Positions 17,756 to 25,602 are shown, counted from the first letter of the stretch. The stretch is DNA of 64,000 bases from PALSA-612 sp963776375 (GCA_963776375.1 CAVZMF010000002.1:744001-808000), one strand, 5' to 3'. Notes: a model not told the origin generated them from the letters alone. Made by a program: numbers and translations.

Positions 17756-18505
17756 TCACCGTCCGCCGAAGCGCCGGCGCCGGCTCGCGTACTCGTCGAG
17801 CGCGTGCTGGAGGTCGGGCGCGCCGAAGTCGGGCCAGAGCTTGTCGACGAAGGCGAGCTCCGCGTAGGCGAGCTGCCAGAGCAGGAAGTTGGAGACGCGC
17901 AGCTCGCCGGAGGTGCGGATGACGAGGTCCGGGTCGGGCAACTCGGGCGCGTACAGGTTCGCGGCGAAGACGTTCTCGTCGATCTCGTCGGCGTCGACGC
18001 CGCTTTCGACGAGCCGCCGCGCGGCCTCCACGAGCTCCGCCCGGCCGCCGTAGTCGAACGCCACCCACAGGTTCATGCGGGCGTTCAGCTCGGTGCGATC
18101 CTCCATCGCGTTCATCCGCCGGCGGAGCTCTTCCGGGGCCCGGTCCTTGCGGCCGATGAAACGCACGCGCACGCCCTGCTCGATCAGGTCGGGCAGCTCG
18201 CGCTCGATCGTCTCAGCGAAGATGTCCATGAGAGCGTCGACCTCCTCGCGCGGACGCGACCAGTTCTCGGTCGAGAACGCGAAGATCGAGAGGTCGTGGA
18301 TGCCGAGGTCGATCGAGGCCTCGACGATCTTCCGCACCGTTCGTGCGCCGGCGCGATGCCCGGCGGCGGTCGGCAGCCCGCGCTTCTTCGCCCAGCGGCC
18401 GTTGCCGTCCATGATGATCGCGACGGACTCGGCGACGTCGGCGGACTCCCGGGCCGGGAGGGGCTTGATACGCCTGAGCGACCGGATGCGCGTGATCAGG
18501 TTCAA
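17756..18505 (-). CDS. uppS: isoprenyl diphosphate (undecaprenyl/decaprenyl) synthase
   Basis: This cis-prenyltransferase makes the long-chain lipid carrier for cell-wall assembly. The pyrophosphate-binding MDGNGRWAKKRGLP, the GHRAG motif, FSTENWSRP and RTSGELRVSNFLLWQ are all present. The domain starts about 30 residues into the protein. The likely start is TTG at 18505; no ATG or GTG lies in a better place and no clear ribosome-binding site is seen, so the start is uncertain. About 249 residues. It lies 29 bases after frr. Product chain length cannot be judged from sequence. Confidence 0.93.
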   Translation of the reverse strand: MNLITRIRSLRRIKPLPARESADVAESVAIIMDGNGRWAKKRGLPTAAGHRAGARTVRKIVEASIDLGIHDLSIFAFSTENWSRPREEVDALMDIFAETIERELPDLIEQGVRVRFIGRKDRAPEELRRRMNAMEDRTELNARMNLWVAFDYGGRAELVEAARRLVESGVDADEIDENVFAANLYAPELPDPDLVIRTSGELRVSNFLLWQLAYAELAFVDKLWPDFGAPDLQHALDEYASRRRRFGGR

Positions 18506-18534
18506 CGCGTGCGAGAGGTTCGAGCCCGGCGGGC

Positions 18535-19098
18535 TCAGACCTCCATGATCTCGGCTTCCTTGCGCTTGAGCAGGTCGTCGATCTTGTGGACGTGGTCGTC
18601 GGTGAGCTTCTGGACGGCGCCTTCTGCCCGCCTCTCCTCGTCGTCTCCGACCTGTCCTGACCGCACCAGCTCCTCGAGGTGCCGCATCACGTCGCGGCGC
18701 ACGTTGCGCACGGCGACACGGCCCTCCTCGGCGTACTGCTTCGTCAGCTTGACGAGATCCTTGCGCCGCTCCTCGGTGAGCTGTGGGATCGGCAGGCGGA
18801 TCAGCTTCCCGTCGTTCGACGGCTGCAGGCCGAGGTCCGACTCCATGATCACCTTCTCGATCGTCTTGATCTGCGAAGGGTCGAAGGGCTGGATCGTCAG
18901 CATGCGCGGCTCGGGCACGTTGATCGTCGCCATCTGTTTGAGCGGCGTGGGTGTGCCGTAGTACTCGACCGTGATCCGGTCGAGGAGCGCCGCCGACGCG
19001 CGGCCGGTGCGCACCGAGTTGAAGTGCTCGTGCGTGGACTCCACGGACCTGTCCATGCGCCGCGTGGCGTCCTGGATGAACTCGTCGATCGTGGCCAT
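18535..19098 (-). CDS. frr: ribosome recycling factor
   Basis: Frr splits post-termination ribosomes together with EF-G. The 187-residue protein has the family's usual length and sequence: RTGRASAALLDRITVEYYG, TPLKQMATINVPEPRMLTI, and VRRDVMRHLEEL. ATG start at 19098 with a very strong GGAAGGAG ribosome-binding site, seven bases upstream. That site is part of an inverted repeat whose other arm lies just past the pyrH stop, which could control frr translation (see 19098-19335). Confidence 0.96.
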   Translation of the reverse strand: MATIDEFIQDATRRMDRSVESTHEHFNSVRTGRASAALLDRITVEYYGTPTPLKQMATINVPEPRMLTIQPFDPSQIKTIEKVIMESDLGLQPSNDGKLIRLPIPQLTEERRKDLVKLTKQYAEEGRVAVRNVRRDVMRHLEELVRSGQVGDDEERRAEGAVQKLTDDHVHKIDDLLKRKEAEIMEV

Positions 19099-19335
19099 TA
19101 GTGCTCCTTCCGGGGATGCCGTCGAGATTCTGGGTCGCTAACACCAAGCGATGCAAGGACGCAGGGAGCGCCCGTATCAGCAGATACGGGCGCGACTGAG
19201 GACGCAGCCGGCGTAGGCTCGACGGAGCCGGCCCAGGAGCGGAGGTCGCGGCCTTGCCGCGGCCGGAGCGGGGAGGCAGCGCGCCGCGTGATAGCGGGCC
19301 AGAAGGCGACATGTATCCGCGGAAGGAGCACTTAG
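19098..19335 (-). promoter_or_regulatory. inverted repeat spanning the pyrH-frr gap, masks the frr RBS
   Basis: The arm AGTGCTCCTTCCGGGGAT at 19100-19117 is matched in inverted orientation at 19315-19333, with one mismatch in 18 pairs. On the pyrH-frr transcript the CUCCUUCC next to the pyrH stop can pair with the GGAAGGAG that serves frr. The 197-base loop contains an 11-bp hairpin with AGCA loop (19168-19193), flanked by direct CTGCGTCCT repeats on the minus strand. It could be a translational control element or a small mobile (MITE-like) insertion. Confidence 0.65.
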
Positions 19336-20090
19336 CTCTCCTTCGGGCCTGCTGGGGTCGAGATGATCGTGCCGACATCCTCGCCCGCGAGGACGCGGCC
19401 GATGTTGCCGGGCTCGAGGCCGAAGACGTGGATCGGCAGCTTGTTGTCCATGCACAGGGAGAGCGCCGTCGTGTCCATCACCCTGAGGCCGCGCTCGATC
19501 GCCTCGAGGTGGGTCAGGCTGGGCAGGAACTTCGCGTCCTTGTCGACGCGCGGGTCGCCGTCGTACACGCCTTCAACCTCGTTCTTGGCCATGAGGATCG
19601 CCTCCGCACCGATCTCCAGGGCGCGCAGCGCAGCGGCGGTGTCGGTGGTGAAGAACGGGTTGCCCGTGCCGGCCGCGAAGATCACGATCCGGCCCTTCTC
19701 GAGGTGGCGGACCGCGCGCCGACGGATGTACGGCTCGGCGACCTCGGCGACGGTGATCGCCGAGAGGACGCGCGTCTGGGCCTCGCGGCGCTCGAGCGCG
19801 TCCTGGACGGTGAGCGCGTTCAGCACGCTCGCGAGCATCCCCGCATAGTCCGCGGTCGAGCGGTCCATGCCGGCCGCAGCCCGCTCCATCCCGCGGATGA
19901 TGTTCCCCCCGCCGACGACGATGGCGAGCTCGACACCCGTTCCGTGCACCTCGGCGAGCTCGTCCGCGAGCGAGTCGATCCGCTCCTGGTCGATGCCGAA
20001 GTCCTGCTCGCCGGACAGGGCCTCCCCGGACAGCTTGAGCAGGACGCGCTGAAACGTCGCGGCCGGTGCCGGCGTCGGGCTCGCTGCCAT
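19332..20090 (-). CDS. pyrH: UMP kinase
   Basis: PyrH phosphorylates UMP to UDP and belongs to the amino-acid kinase fold. RVLLKLSGEAL, VVGGGNIIRG, AGTGNPFFTTDTAAALRA, KNEVEGVYDGDPR and the D-T-TALSLCMDN segment are all present. I chose ATG 20090 (MAASPTPAPAAT), which gives 252 residues; an upstream GTG/ATG would add an Arg-rich tail. It sits in rpsB-tsf-pyrH-frr order. The stop TAA at 19332-19334 lies inside the inverted repeat described above. Confidence 0.95.
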   Translation of the reverse strand: MAASPTPAPAATFQRVLLKLSGEALSGEQDFGIDQERIDSLADELAEVHGTGVELAIVVGGGNIIRGMERAAAGMDRSTADYAGMLASVLNALTVQDALERREAQTRVLSAITVAEVAEPYIRRRAVRHLEKGRIVIFAAGTGNPFFTTDTAAALRALEIGAEAILMAKNEVEGVYDGDPRVDKDAKFLPSLTHLEAIERGLRVMDTTALSLCMDNKLPIHVFGLEPGNIGRVLAGEDVGTIISTPAGPKES

Positions 20091-20199
20091 TACGCGCGCC
20101 CCTCGCCGGCGACGGCTCCTGGCCGGCAAAGCCGGCCTCCGCCGACGCCTGACACCGCTCGAGGAGCGCGCGGGGTAACCGACCGATTCTTCACGGGCC
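20091..20199. other. pyrH-tsf gap with a short hairpin
   Basis: GGCCGGC and GCCGGCC flank AAA at 20121-20137. The hairpin is short and has no U tract. The gap otherwise holds only the pyrH ribosome-binding region. Confidence 0.4.
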
Positions 20200-20994
20200 T
20201 TACTCTGCCACCGCGAGGCGCCTGAACTCGATCACTTCGAGCCCCGCCTCGTCGAGCACGTCGCCGACGCGCTTGCTCGTCTCGTGGATCCAGGGCTGCT
20301 CCTCGAGGACGATCTCCTCGAGCCACTTCTGGATCCGGCCCTCGACGATCTTGCCGCGCACCTGCTCGGGCTTCTCCTGGACGTCGGGCTGCTTGGCCAG
20401 GATGTCGCGCTCGGCGTCGATCTCCGCCTCGGGCACGTCGGTGCGGTGCACGTACAGCGGCCGCGACGCGGCGATGTGCATCGCCAGGCGGTACGCCTGG
20501 TCGCCGTCTCCGCGCGCGTGGACGAGCACGCCGAGCTTGTTCGCCGGCGGGTGCACGTAGGCGGTGAGCACGTCGCCGTCCTGGCCCTGGTAGCGCACGG
20601 CGTCCCGGACGACGATGTTCTCGCCCAGCTTCCCCACGAGCTCGGCCCGCTCGTCCTCGAGCTCGGACGCGGCGTCGGGACCGTGCTTCTCGACGGCCTG
20701 CAGGACGCGCTGCGCGAAGACCATGAACTCGGCGTTGTTGGAGACGGGCTCGGTCTCGCAGCCGACGGCCACCATCGCGCCGACGTTCGCGGTCGAGAGG
20801 TCGAAGACGACCTTGCCCTCCGCCGTCTCGCGACCGGCCTTCTTCGCGGCCTGAGCCAGGCCCTTCTCGCGGATGAGCTTGATCGCCTCGTCGATGTCGC
20901 CGCCGGTGTCGACGAGGGCGCGCTTGCAGTCCATCATCCCCGCCCCGGTGCGCTCGCGGAGCTCCTTGACCATGCTGGCCGGGATCTCTGTCAC
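20200..20994 (-). CDS. tsf: elongation factor Ts
   Basis: EF-Ts reloads EF-Tu with GTP. The N-terminal UBA-like segment VKELRERTGAGMMDCKRAL and the core VGCETEPVSNNAEF identify it. 264 residues, near the family length. The GTG start at 20994 overlaps the rpsB stop (GTGA), so translation is coupled to ribosomal protein S2. The two genes usually form one transcript. No residue is lacking. Confidence 0.96.
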   Translation of the reverse strand: MTEIPASMVKELRERTGAGMMDCKRALVDTGGDIDEAIKLIREKGLAQAAKKAGRETAEGKVVFDLSTANVGAMVAVGCETEPVSNNAEFMVFAQRVLQAVEKHGPDAASELEDERAELVGKLGENIVVRDAVRYQGQDGDVLTAYVHPPANKLGVLVHARGDGDQAYRLAMHIAASRPLYVHRTDVPEAEIDAERDILAKQPDVQEKPEQVRGKIVEGRIQKWLEEIVLEEQPWIHETSKRVGDVLDEAGLEVIEFRRLAVAE

Positions 20995-21869
20995 GACCGC
21001 ACCTCGTCGGCCTCCGCCTCGGTTTCGGCCTCGGGCTCGGCGGGCGGCACGGCCTCGGCGGCAGCCTCGGTCTCGGGCTCGGCGGGCGGCACGGCCTCGG
21101 CGGCAGCCTCGGTCTCGGCCGATGCCTCGGCCTCCGGTGCAGGCTCGGGCTTCGCCTCCGTCTGGCGCGCCAGCTCCTGCGCCGTGACCTTCTGCTTGCC
21201 GGCGGCGATGCCGTCGGCGATCACGCGGGCGATCAGCGAGCACGAGCGGATCGCGTCGTCGTTGCCCGGGATCACGTAGGTCGCCTCGTCCGGGTCGCAG
21301 TTCGTGTCCACGAGGCCGACGACCGGCACGCCCAGCCGCTGAGCCTCGCGCACGGCGAGCTGCTCCTTGCGCAGGTCGACGATGAAGATGGCGTCGGGCT
21401 GACGGCGCATGTCGGCGACACCGCCGAGGTTCGCGTTCAGCTTCTCGAGCTCGCCCTCGAGCGTGATGCGCTCCTTGGGCGGCAGCAGGTCGAGCTGGCC
21501 CTCCTCCTTCAGGCGGCGCAACTCGTGCAGCCGCTCGATGCGCTCGGAGATCGTCCGCCAGTTCGTGAGCAGGCCGCCCAGCCAGCGGTGGTTGACATAT
21601 GGCATGCCGACGCGCTGCGCCTGCTCGGAGACGGCGTCCTGCGCCTGCTTCTTCGTGCCGACGAAGAGCACGTTGCCGCCCCGCTCGGCGACGTTGCGCG
21701 CGAAGTCGTGGGCCTCCTCGAGCAGCTCGAGCGTCTTCTGGAGGTCGATGATGTAGATGCCGCCGCGCTCGGCGAAGATGAAGCGCTTCATCTTCGGATT
21801 CCAGCGGCGGGTCTGGTGGCCGAAGTGGACCCCGGCCTCCAGCAGGTCCTTCATGGAGACGACTGACAC
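20991..21869 (-). CDS. rpsB: 30S ribosomal protein S2 with repeated acidic tail
   Basis: S2 binds 16S rRNA in the small subunit. LLEAGVHFGHQTRRWNPKM, NHRWLGGLLTNW and GLVDTNCDP are typical. The core ends near residue 235. A tail of about 55 residues follows, rich in Glu, Ala and Pro, with a 14-residue unit (AEAVPPAEPETEAA) present twice as an almost exact 42-bp DNA repeat (about 21030-21114). Start chosen at GTG 21869 (VSVVSMKDLL), eight bases after AAAGGA. Many actinobacterial S2 proteins have such tails; the tandem repeat is likely to vary among strains. Confidence 0.96.
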   Translation of the reverse strand: MSVVSMKDLLEAGVHFGHQTRRWNPKMKRFIFAERGGIYIIDLQKTLELLEEAHDFARNVAERGGNVLFVGTKKQAQDAVSEQAQRVGMPYVNHRWLGGLLTNWRTISERIERLHELRRLKEEGQLDLLPPKERITLEGELEKLNANLGGVADMRRQPDAIFIVDLRKEQLAVREAQRLGVPVVGLVDTNCDPDEATYVIPGNDDAIRSCSLIARVIADGIAAGKQKVTAQELARQTEAKPEPAPEAEASAETEAAAEAVPPAEPETEAAAEAVPPAEPEAETEAEADEVRS

Positions 21870-22045
21870 GGTGTTCCTTTCGGTTTGGTTGCCACAGCCG
21901 GCGGCCCGCGAGAGGAACCGGCCCAGTACCTGCAACTGAGCGCCGGCACCGCCTCTCACGCCTCTGCCGCCGGATCGAGGGACAGAAGCTCGGCCAGGGT
22001 AGCAACGCCCGCCTAACAAGCCTCTCGCCGGCGCGTCCGAATCAG

Positions 22046-22654
22046 ATGAAACGAACGTTGGCCGGGGTCGTCGCAGCGGCCGCTACCGCCGGGATCGTGC
22101 CGCCGGCAGGGGCAGGCGGCGTGGTACCACAGCCGGTCGCTGACGTTCCGCTATCCCGCCACGTGGCACGTTCACCGGCGTGTGTTTCTGGACGGGGTCA
22201 CGGTCCAGGGAACGGGATCGCGTGCGGCGCATCCGACGCCGTGTTTCACAACCGGTACGTCACGTTCCGCTATCCAGGCGCTTGGCACATTCGGCGGTGG
22301 GCCCCCGGATACGGCGAGCTTCGTTTCGCCGTCTGGCTCAGCAACGTGAAGCTTCCGCCTGCCTGCGTCCGGAGCGGCAGCTCGACCAGATGCTCCACCC
22401 CGCTCCGTCACTTGCCGCCCCGTGCCGTCTTCGTGACGTGGGACCTCTCGAGGCCCCCGCATTCTTCTAGACGCCCGGTGCCTCTTTCGGTCGCACGGCC
22501 CGGTGCCTGCCGGAGCCTCGCCGCCGATGAGACGATCTCGATCGGCTTCACCGGCGGCATGTTCGTGTACGCCTGCATCCGCAGCCCTGGAGTTGCCGCC
22601 GCCGAGCAGCAGGTGCGGGCAATGCTCGCGTCGGCGCAGGTCACGCGCGGCTAG
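22046..22654 (+). CDS. secreted protein with internal duplicated segment, frame uncertain
   Basis: The N-terminus is a good signal peptide (KRTLAGVVAAAATAGIVPPAGA). The main body has HNRYVTFRYPGAWHIRRW and several cysteines. A very similar segment, HSRSLTFRYPATWHVHRR, is encoded 119 bases earlier in a different frame. So the gene holds either extra bases between the copies, or a remnant of a tandem duplication. I recognise no domain; the FRYP-WH pattern recalls small exported PsbP-like folds but is too short to be sure. It is divergent from rpsB, with a 176-base gap for both promoters. Confidence 0.5.
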   Translation: MKRTLAGVVAAAATAGIVPPAGAGGVVPQPVADVPLSRHVARSPACVSGRGHGPGNGIACGASDAVFHNRYVTFRYPGAWHIRRWAPGYGELRFAVWLSNVKLPPACVRSGSSTRCSTPLRHLPPRAVFVTWDLSRPPHSSRRPVPLSVARPGACRSLAADETISIGFTGGMFVYACIRSPGVAAAEQQVRAMLASAQVTRG

Positions 22655-22778
22655 CGCGGTCTGACCCCGGACAGGTCCAACCGGCGGTGCCCGAGCCCTG
22701 TCATGCCGCGAAGGCCATGTCCGCCGCCTGTCTCGGCCAGCCATGGCCGGGGTCAGACCCCGGACGAGGCGGTTCCGG
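22655..22778. repeat. GGGGTCAGACCCC-type intergenic repeat pair
   Basis: GGTCTGACCCCGGAC at 22658-22672 and CCGGGGTCAGACCCCGGAC at 22747-22765 form both a direct and an inverted pair. The second is itself an almost perfect palindrome. GGCCATGTCC lies between them. The stretch fills the convergent gap between the secreted protein and the photolyase gene and might act as a hairpin-type end point for either transcript. Confidence 0.6.
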
Positions 22779-23534
22779 TCATGTCGCGGCAGCCCGGTAC
22801 CGCTCCTTTGCCTTCGCGGCTTCGGCGGCGAGGTCGACCATCGGTTCGGGGTACGAAGACGTCCCCCAGTCCGGCACCCAGCGGCGGCAGTACTCGCCGG
22901 CGGGGTCGAAGCGCTCGCGCTGGCGTTCAGGGTTGAGGATGCGGAACCACGGCTGCGCGTCGATGCCGGTGCCGGCAACCCACTGCCAGTTGCCCTCGTT
23001 CTGCGCCGGGTCGTAGTCGACGAGGAGCTCGGCGAAATGGCCCTCGCCAAGGCGCCAGTCGACGTGCAGGTGCTTGACGAGAAAGCTGGCCGTGACCATC
23101 CGCGCCCGGTTGTGCATCCAGCCCGTCGCCCCGAGCTCGCGCATGCCCGAGTCGACGAGCGGAAAGCCGGTCTGGCCGGTCCGCCAGCGCTCGAAGCGCT
23201 CGCCGGGCGGATCCCACCGCGGCTCGAGTCTCGGCGCGTCGAGCCCGCTCGACTTCACGTGCTCGAACCAGTCGTGCCACGCGAGCTCGTCGAGCCACTT
23301 GTCCCGGCCCTCGCTCGGCGGCGCCGCGAGCGCCGCCGCTGCGCAGTCGGCGATTGCGATCTCGCCCGAGGCGATCAGCGGCGAGAGCCTCGACGTGGCG
23401 TCGCGGCCGGGGAAGTCGCGGTCCCGCGCATAGCGGGCCAGCTTCGTCTGGACGAACTCCTCGATCGCCGGGTGCGCGTCGCCTTCGAGCGGCAGCTCCC
23501 AGCGCCGGCGAAAGCCTGCGTACGTCTTCTTCAC
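22779..23534 (-). CDS. stand-alone FAD-binding photolyase domain (short photolyase-like)
   Basis: 251 residues that correspond only to the C-terminal FAD-binding domain of cryptochrome/photolyase. TSRLSPLIASGEI, WHDWFEHVKSSG, DSGMRELGATGWMHNRARMVTASFLVKHL, NEGNWQWVAGTG and DPAGEYCRRWVPDW are all well kept. The N-terminal alpha/beta domain that holds the antenna pigment is missing. The GTG start overlaps the rluD stop (GTGA), and no remnant of an N-terminal domain precedes it. A class of short FAD-domain-only photolyases has been described, so this may be whole and active in light-driven repair. Otherwise it is a truncation. Confidence 0.82.
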   Translation of the reverse strand: MKKTYAGFRRRWELPLEGDAHPAIEEFVQTKLARYARDRDFPGRDATSRLSPLIASGEIAIADCAAAALAAPPSEGRDKWLDELAWHDWFEHVKSSGLDAPRLEPRWDPPGERFERWRTGQTGFPLVDSGMRELGATGWMHNRARMVTASFLVKHLHVDWRLGEGHFAELLVDYDPAQNEGNWQWVAGTGIDAQPWFRILNPERQRERFDPAGEYCRRWVPDWGTSSYPEPMVDLAAEAAKAKERYRAAAT

Positions 23535-24415
23535 CCGCGCGCGCGTTCGAGCGCAGCGCGGAGGTCGTCCGGCAGCGGCGACTCGGTCTCGACCAGGTCG
23601 CCCGTGATCGGGTGCGGGAAGGCGAGCCGGGCCGCGTGCAGGAACTGCCGCTCGAGCGCGAGGTCCTTCACCCCGTAGACGCGGTCGCCGACGACGGGCA
23701 GGTCGATCGCGGCCAGGTGGACCCGGATCTGGTGCGTCCTGCCCGTCTCGAGCCGGACGTGGAGCAGCGCGTGCTCCGGCAGGAGCTCGGCGACCTCGAA
23801 ATGCGTGATCGCGTCCCGGGGCGTGTCCGTGTCCAGCGACTGGCGCGTCGGCTCGGCGCGGTCGCGCCCGATCGCCGCCTCGATCCGCCCGGCGCGCGAC
23901 CGCGGACGGCCGCGAACGAGCGCCAGGTACTCGCGCTCGAGCCGGCGCCGACGGACGAGCGAGCGCAGGCGGCGGTACGCGTCCTCCGTCCTCGCCACTA
24001 CGAGCAGTCCGGACGTGTCCCGGTCGAGCCGGTGCACGATCCCGGGCCGCTCGGGCTCCGTCCCGCCGGCGGTCAGCCCGAGCAGCGCATGGACGAGCGT
24101 CGTGCCGGAACGACCGGCGCCGGGATGAACGACGATGCCCGCCGGCTTGTCCACGACGAGCAGGTGCTCGTCCTCGTAGGCGAGGCGCAGGTCGAGCGGC
24201 TCTGCGACGAGCGGCGTTGCAACCGGCGGTTCGAGTTCGATCTGCTGGCCCTGCTCGAGCCGGTAGGACTTCGTGCGCGCGACGCCGTCGACGCACACCT
24301 CGCCGGCCGCGAGCAGCCGCTCCGCGGCAGCACGCGACCCGACCTCGTCGAGCCCGGCCAGGAACCGGTCGAGCCGCAGCCCCGACGAGGCTTCCGGGAC
24401 GCGGACGCGGATCAG
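23531..24415 (-). CDS. rluD: RluD-type 23S rRNA pseudouridine synthase
   Basis: This enzyme makes pseudouridines in rRNA. An S4 RNA-binding domain (about residues 12-75) precedes the catalytic domain with HRLDRDTSGLLVVA (catalytic Asp) and GRTHQIRVHLA. About 294 residues. No ATG, GTG or TTG lies in frame before the domain. The best candidate is CTG at 24415, which overlaps the lspA stop as CTGA, the same arrangement as the ATGA and GTGA overlaps of neighbouring genes. A missing upstream start caused by a sequence error is the alternative. Confidence 0.9.
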   Translation of the reverse strand: MIRVRVPEASSGLRLDRFLAGLDEVGSRAAAERLLAAGEVCVDGVARTKSYRLEQGQQIELEPPVATPLVAEPLDLRLAYEDEHLLVVDKPAGIVVHPGAGRSGTTLVHALLGLTAGGTEPERPGIVHRLDRDTSGLLVVARTEDAYRRLRSLVRRRRLEREYLALVRGRPRSRAGRIEAAIGRDRAEPTRQSLDTDTPRDAITHFEVAELLPEHALLHVRLETGRTHQIRVHLAAIDLPVVGDRVYGVKDLALERQFLHAARLAFPHPITGDLVETESPLPDDLRAALERARG

Positions 24416-24960
24416 GAGCGGGGGCTCTGGCCGCGGTCGGCGAGCAGCAGCGACCCGAGCAGCACGGCGACGCCGACGACGATCGACGCGTCCGCGAGGT
24501 TGAAGGCCGGCCACCAGCGCAGGTCGAGGAAGTCGGTGACGTAGCCGAGCCGGACGCGATCGACGAGGTTGGAGATGCTGCCGCCGATCAGGAGCCCGAG
24601 CGCGACCGGGAGCGCCGGGTGCCGGGCGCCGGAGCGGGCGAAGAACACGAGCATCCAGGCCACGGCGACGGTCGTCAGGACGATGACGACGACGGTCGCG
24701 CTCGAGAACAGGCCGAAGGCGATGCCCGAGTTCTGGACGTGGCGGATCGAGAAGGGGCCGACCAGGTCCACCGCCGAGTCGAGCGTGATGTTGCTCGCGA
24801 CCACGTGCTTCGTGATCTGATCGGCGGCGACGGCTGCCAGCGCGACGATCGCGAGCCCGATCCACTGGCGGCGCTCGGCGGACAGGGAGCGCTCCGCGAC
24901 CGAGATCGCACGGAAGGCGTCCGTTCGTTCCCCGGGGCGGATGGCGACGCGTCGCTCCAC
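24412..24960 (-). CDS. lspA: lipoprotein signal peptidase II
   Basis: LspA removes signal peptides from diacylglyceryl-modified prolipoproteins within the membrane. It has four helices; the catalytic aspartates lie in NLVDRVRLGYVTDFLDL and FNLADASIVVG. NSGIAFGLFS is also conserved. The N-terminal 30 residues are a hydrophilic extension. GTG start at 24960, five bases from the dksA-like stop. It belongs to the same transcript as divIVA and rluD. Confidence 0.94.
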   Translation of the reverse strand: MERRVAIRPGERTDAFRAISVAERSLSAERRQWIGLAIVALAAVAADQITKHVVASNITLDSAVDLVGPFSIRHVQNSGIAFGLFSSATVVVIVLTTVAVAWMLVFFARSGARHPALPVALGLLIGGSISNLVDRVRLGYVTDFLDLRWWPAFNLADASIVVGVAVLLGSLLLADRGQSPRS

Positions 24961-24964
24961 AGTC

Positions 24965-25327
24965 CTACCCGCGCTCGTCGCGGCGCTTGTCCTCGATGCA
25001 GAGCGTGGCCCAGGGCAGCGCCTCCAGGCGCTCCTCCTCGATCTCTTCGCCGCACCGCTCGCAGCGCCCGTACGTGCCGTCGTCGATCCGGCCGAGTGCC
25101 GCGTCGATCGCGGTCAGGAGCCGCGTCTCGTTCTCCTCGAGCGAGTAGTCGATCTCGCGGTCGAGCGTCACGGACGCGGTCTCGGCCAGGTGGTTGTCGG
25201 CCGAGGTCACGTCGAGCTCGTCCTGGAGCGAGCCTTCGTTCTCGCTGCGCAGGTTGTCGAGCGCGGCTTCGACCCTCCCTCGCTCCTCCTCGAGACGGCT
25301 ACGAAAGTGCTCCACGTCTACGGTCAT
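24965..25327 (-). CDS. DksA/TraR-type zinc-finger protein with three cysteines
   Basis: 120 residues with a long coiled-coil N-terminal part (residues 5-85) and a C-terminal DksA/TraR finger: Cys89 and Cys92 (RCERCG), then Cys110 (LCIEDK). The usual fourth cysteine (position 113) is Asp, so the site may use only three cysteines or be metal-free. DksA proteins enter the RNA polymerase secondary channel; actinobacterial relatives are often called YocK/YteA-like. ATG start overlaps the DUF167 stop (ATGA). Target and ppGpp dependence are unknown. Confidence 0.85.
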   Translation of the reverse strand: MTVDVEHFRSRLEEERGRVEAALDNLRSENEGSLQDELDVTSADNHLAETASVTLDREIDYSLEENETRLLTAIDAALGRIDDGTYGRCERCGEEIEEERLEALPWATLCIEDKRRDERG

Positions 25328-25602
25328 GCCGCTCCTTCGAGCCGCCGGTCGGCCTCCTCGGCGGCAAGGCCGCGCAGCTCGACGACCTTGTCGCGGCTCG
25401 AGCGGCCGGCGACGAGCGTCAGCTCGGCGGGTGGGACCCGGAGCCGCTCGGCGAGCAGCTTCAGGACGGCGTCGTTCGCGCGGCCTCGCTCCGGCGCGGC
25501 CGCCACGCGGACCTTCCAGGCCTCGCCCTGCCGTCCGACGAACTCGGTTCTCCCGGCTCCGGGCGAAACGCGGATGCGGAGGCGCGTCGTCGGCTCGGGC
25601 AT
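25324..25602 (-). CDS. DUF167/YggU-family protein
   Basis: A 92-residue soluble protein with the YggU fold: LRIRVSPGAGRTEFVG, WKVRVAAAPERGRANDAVLKLLAE and the C-terminal AGRSSRDKVVEL. The biochemical role of the family is unknown, though it is widely linked to cell-division and yggT genes, as here. ATG start at 25602. It overlaps the dksA-like gene by four bases and follows divIVA after 26 bases. Confidence 0.9.
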   Translation of the reverse strand: MPEPTTRLRIRVSPGAGRTEFVGRQGEAWKVRVAAAPERGRANDAVLKLLAERLRVPPAELTLVAGRSSRDKVVELRGLAAEEADRRLEGAA

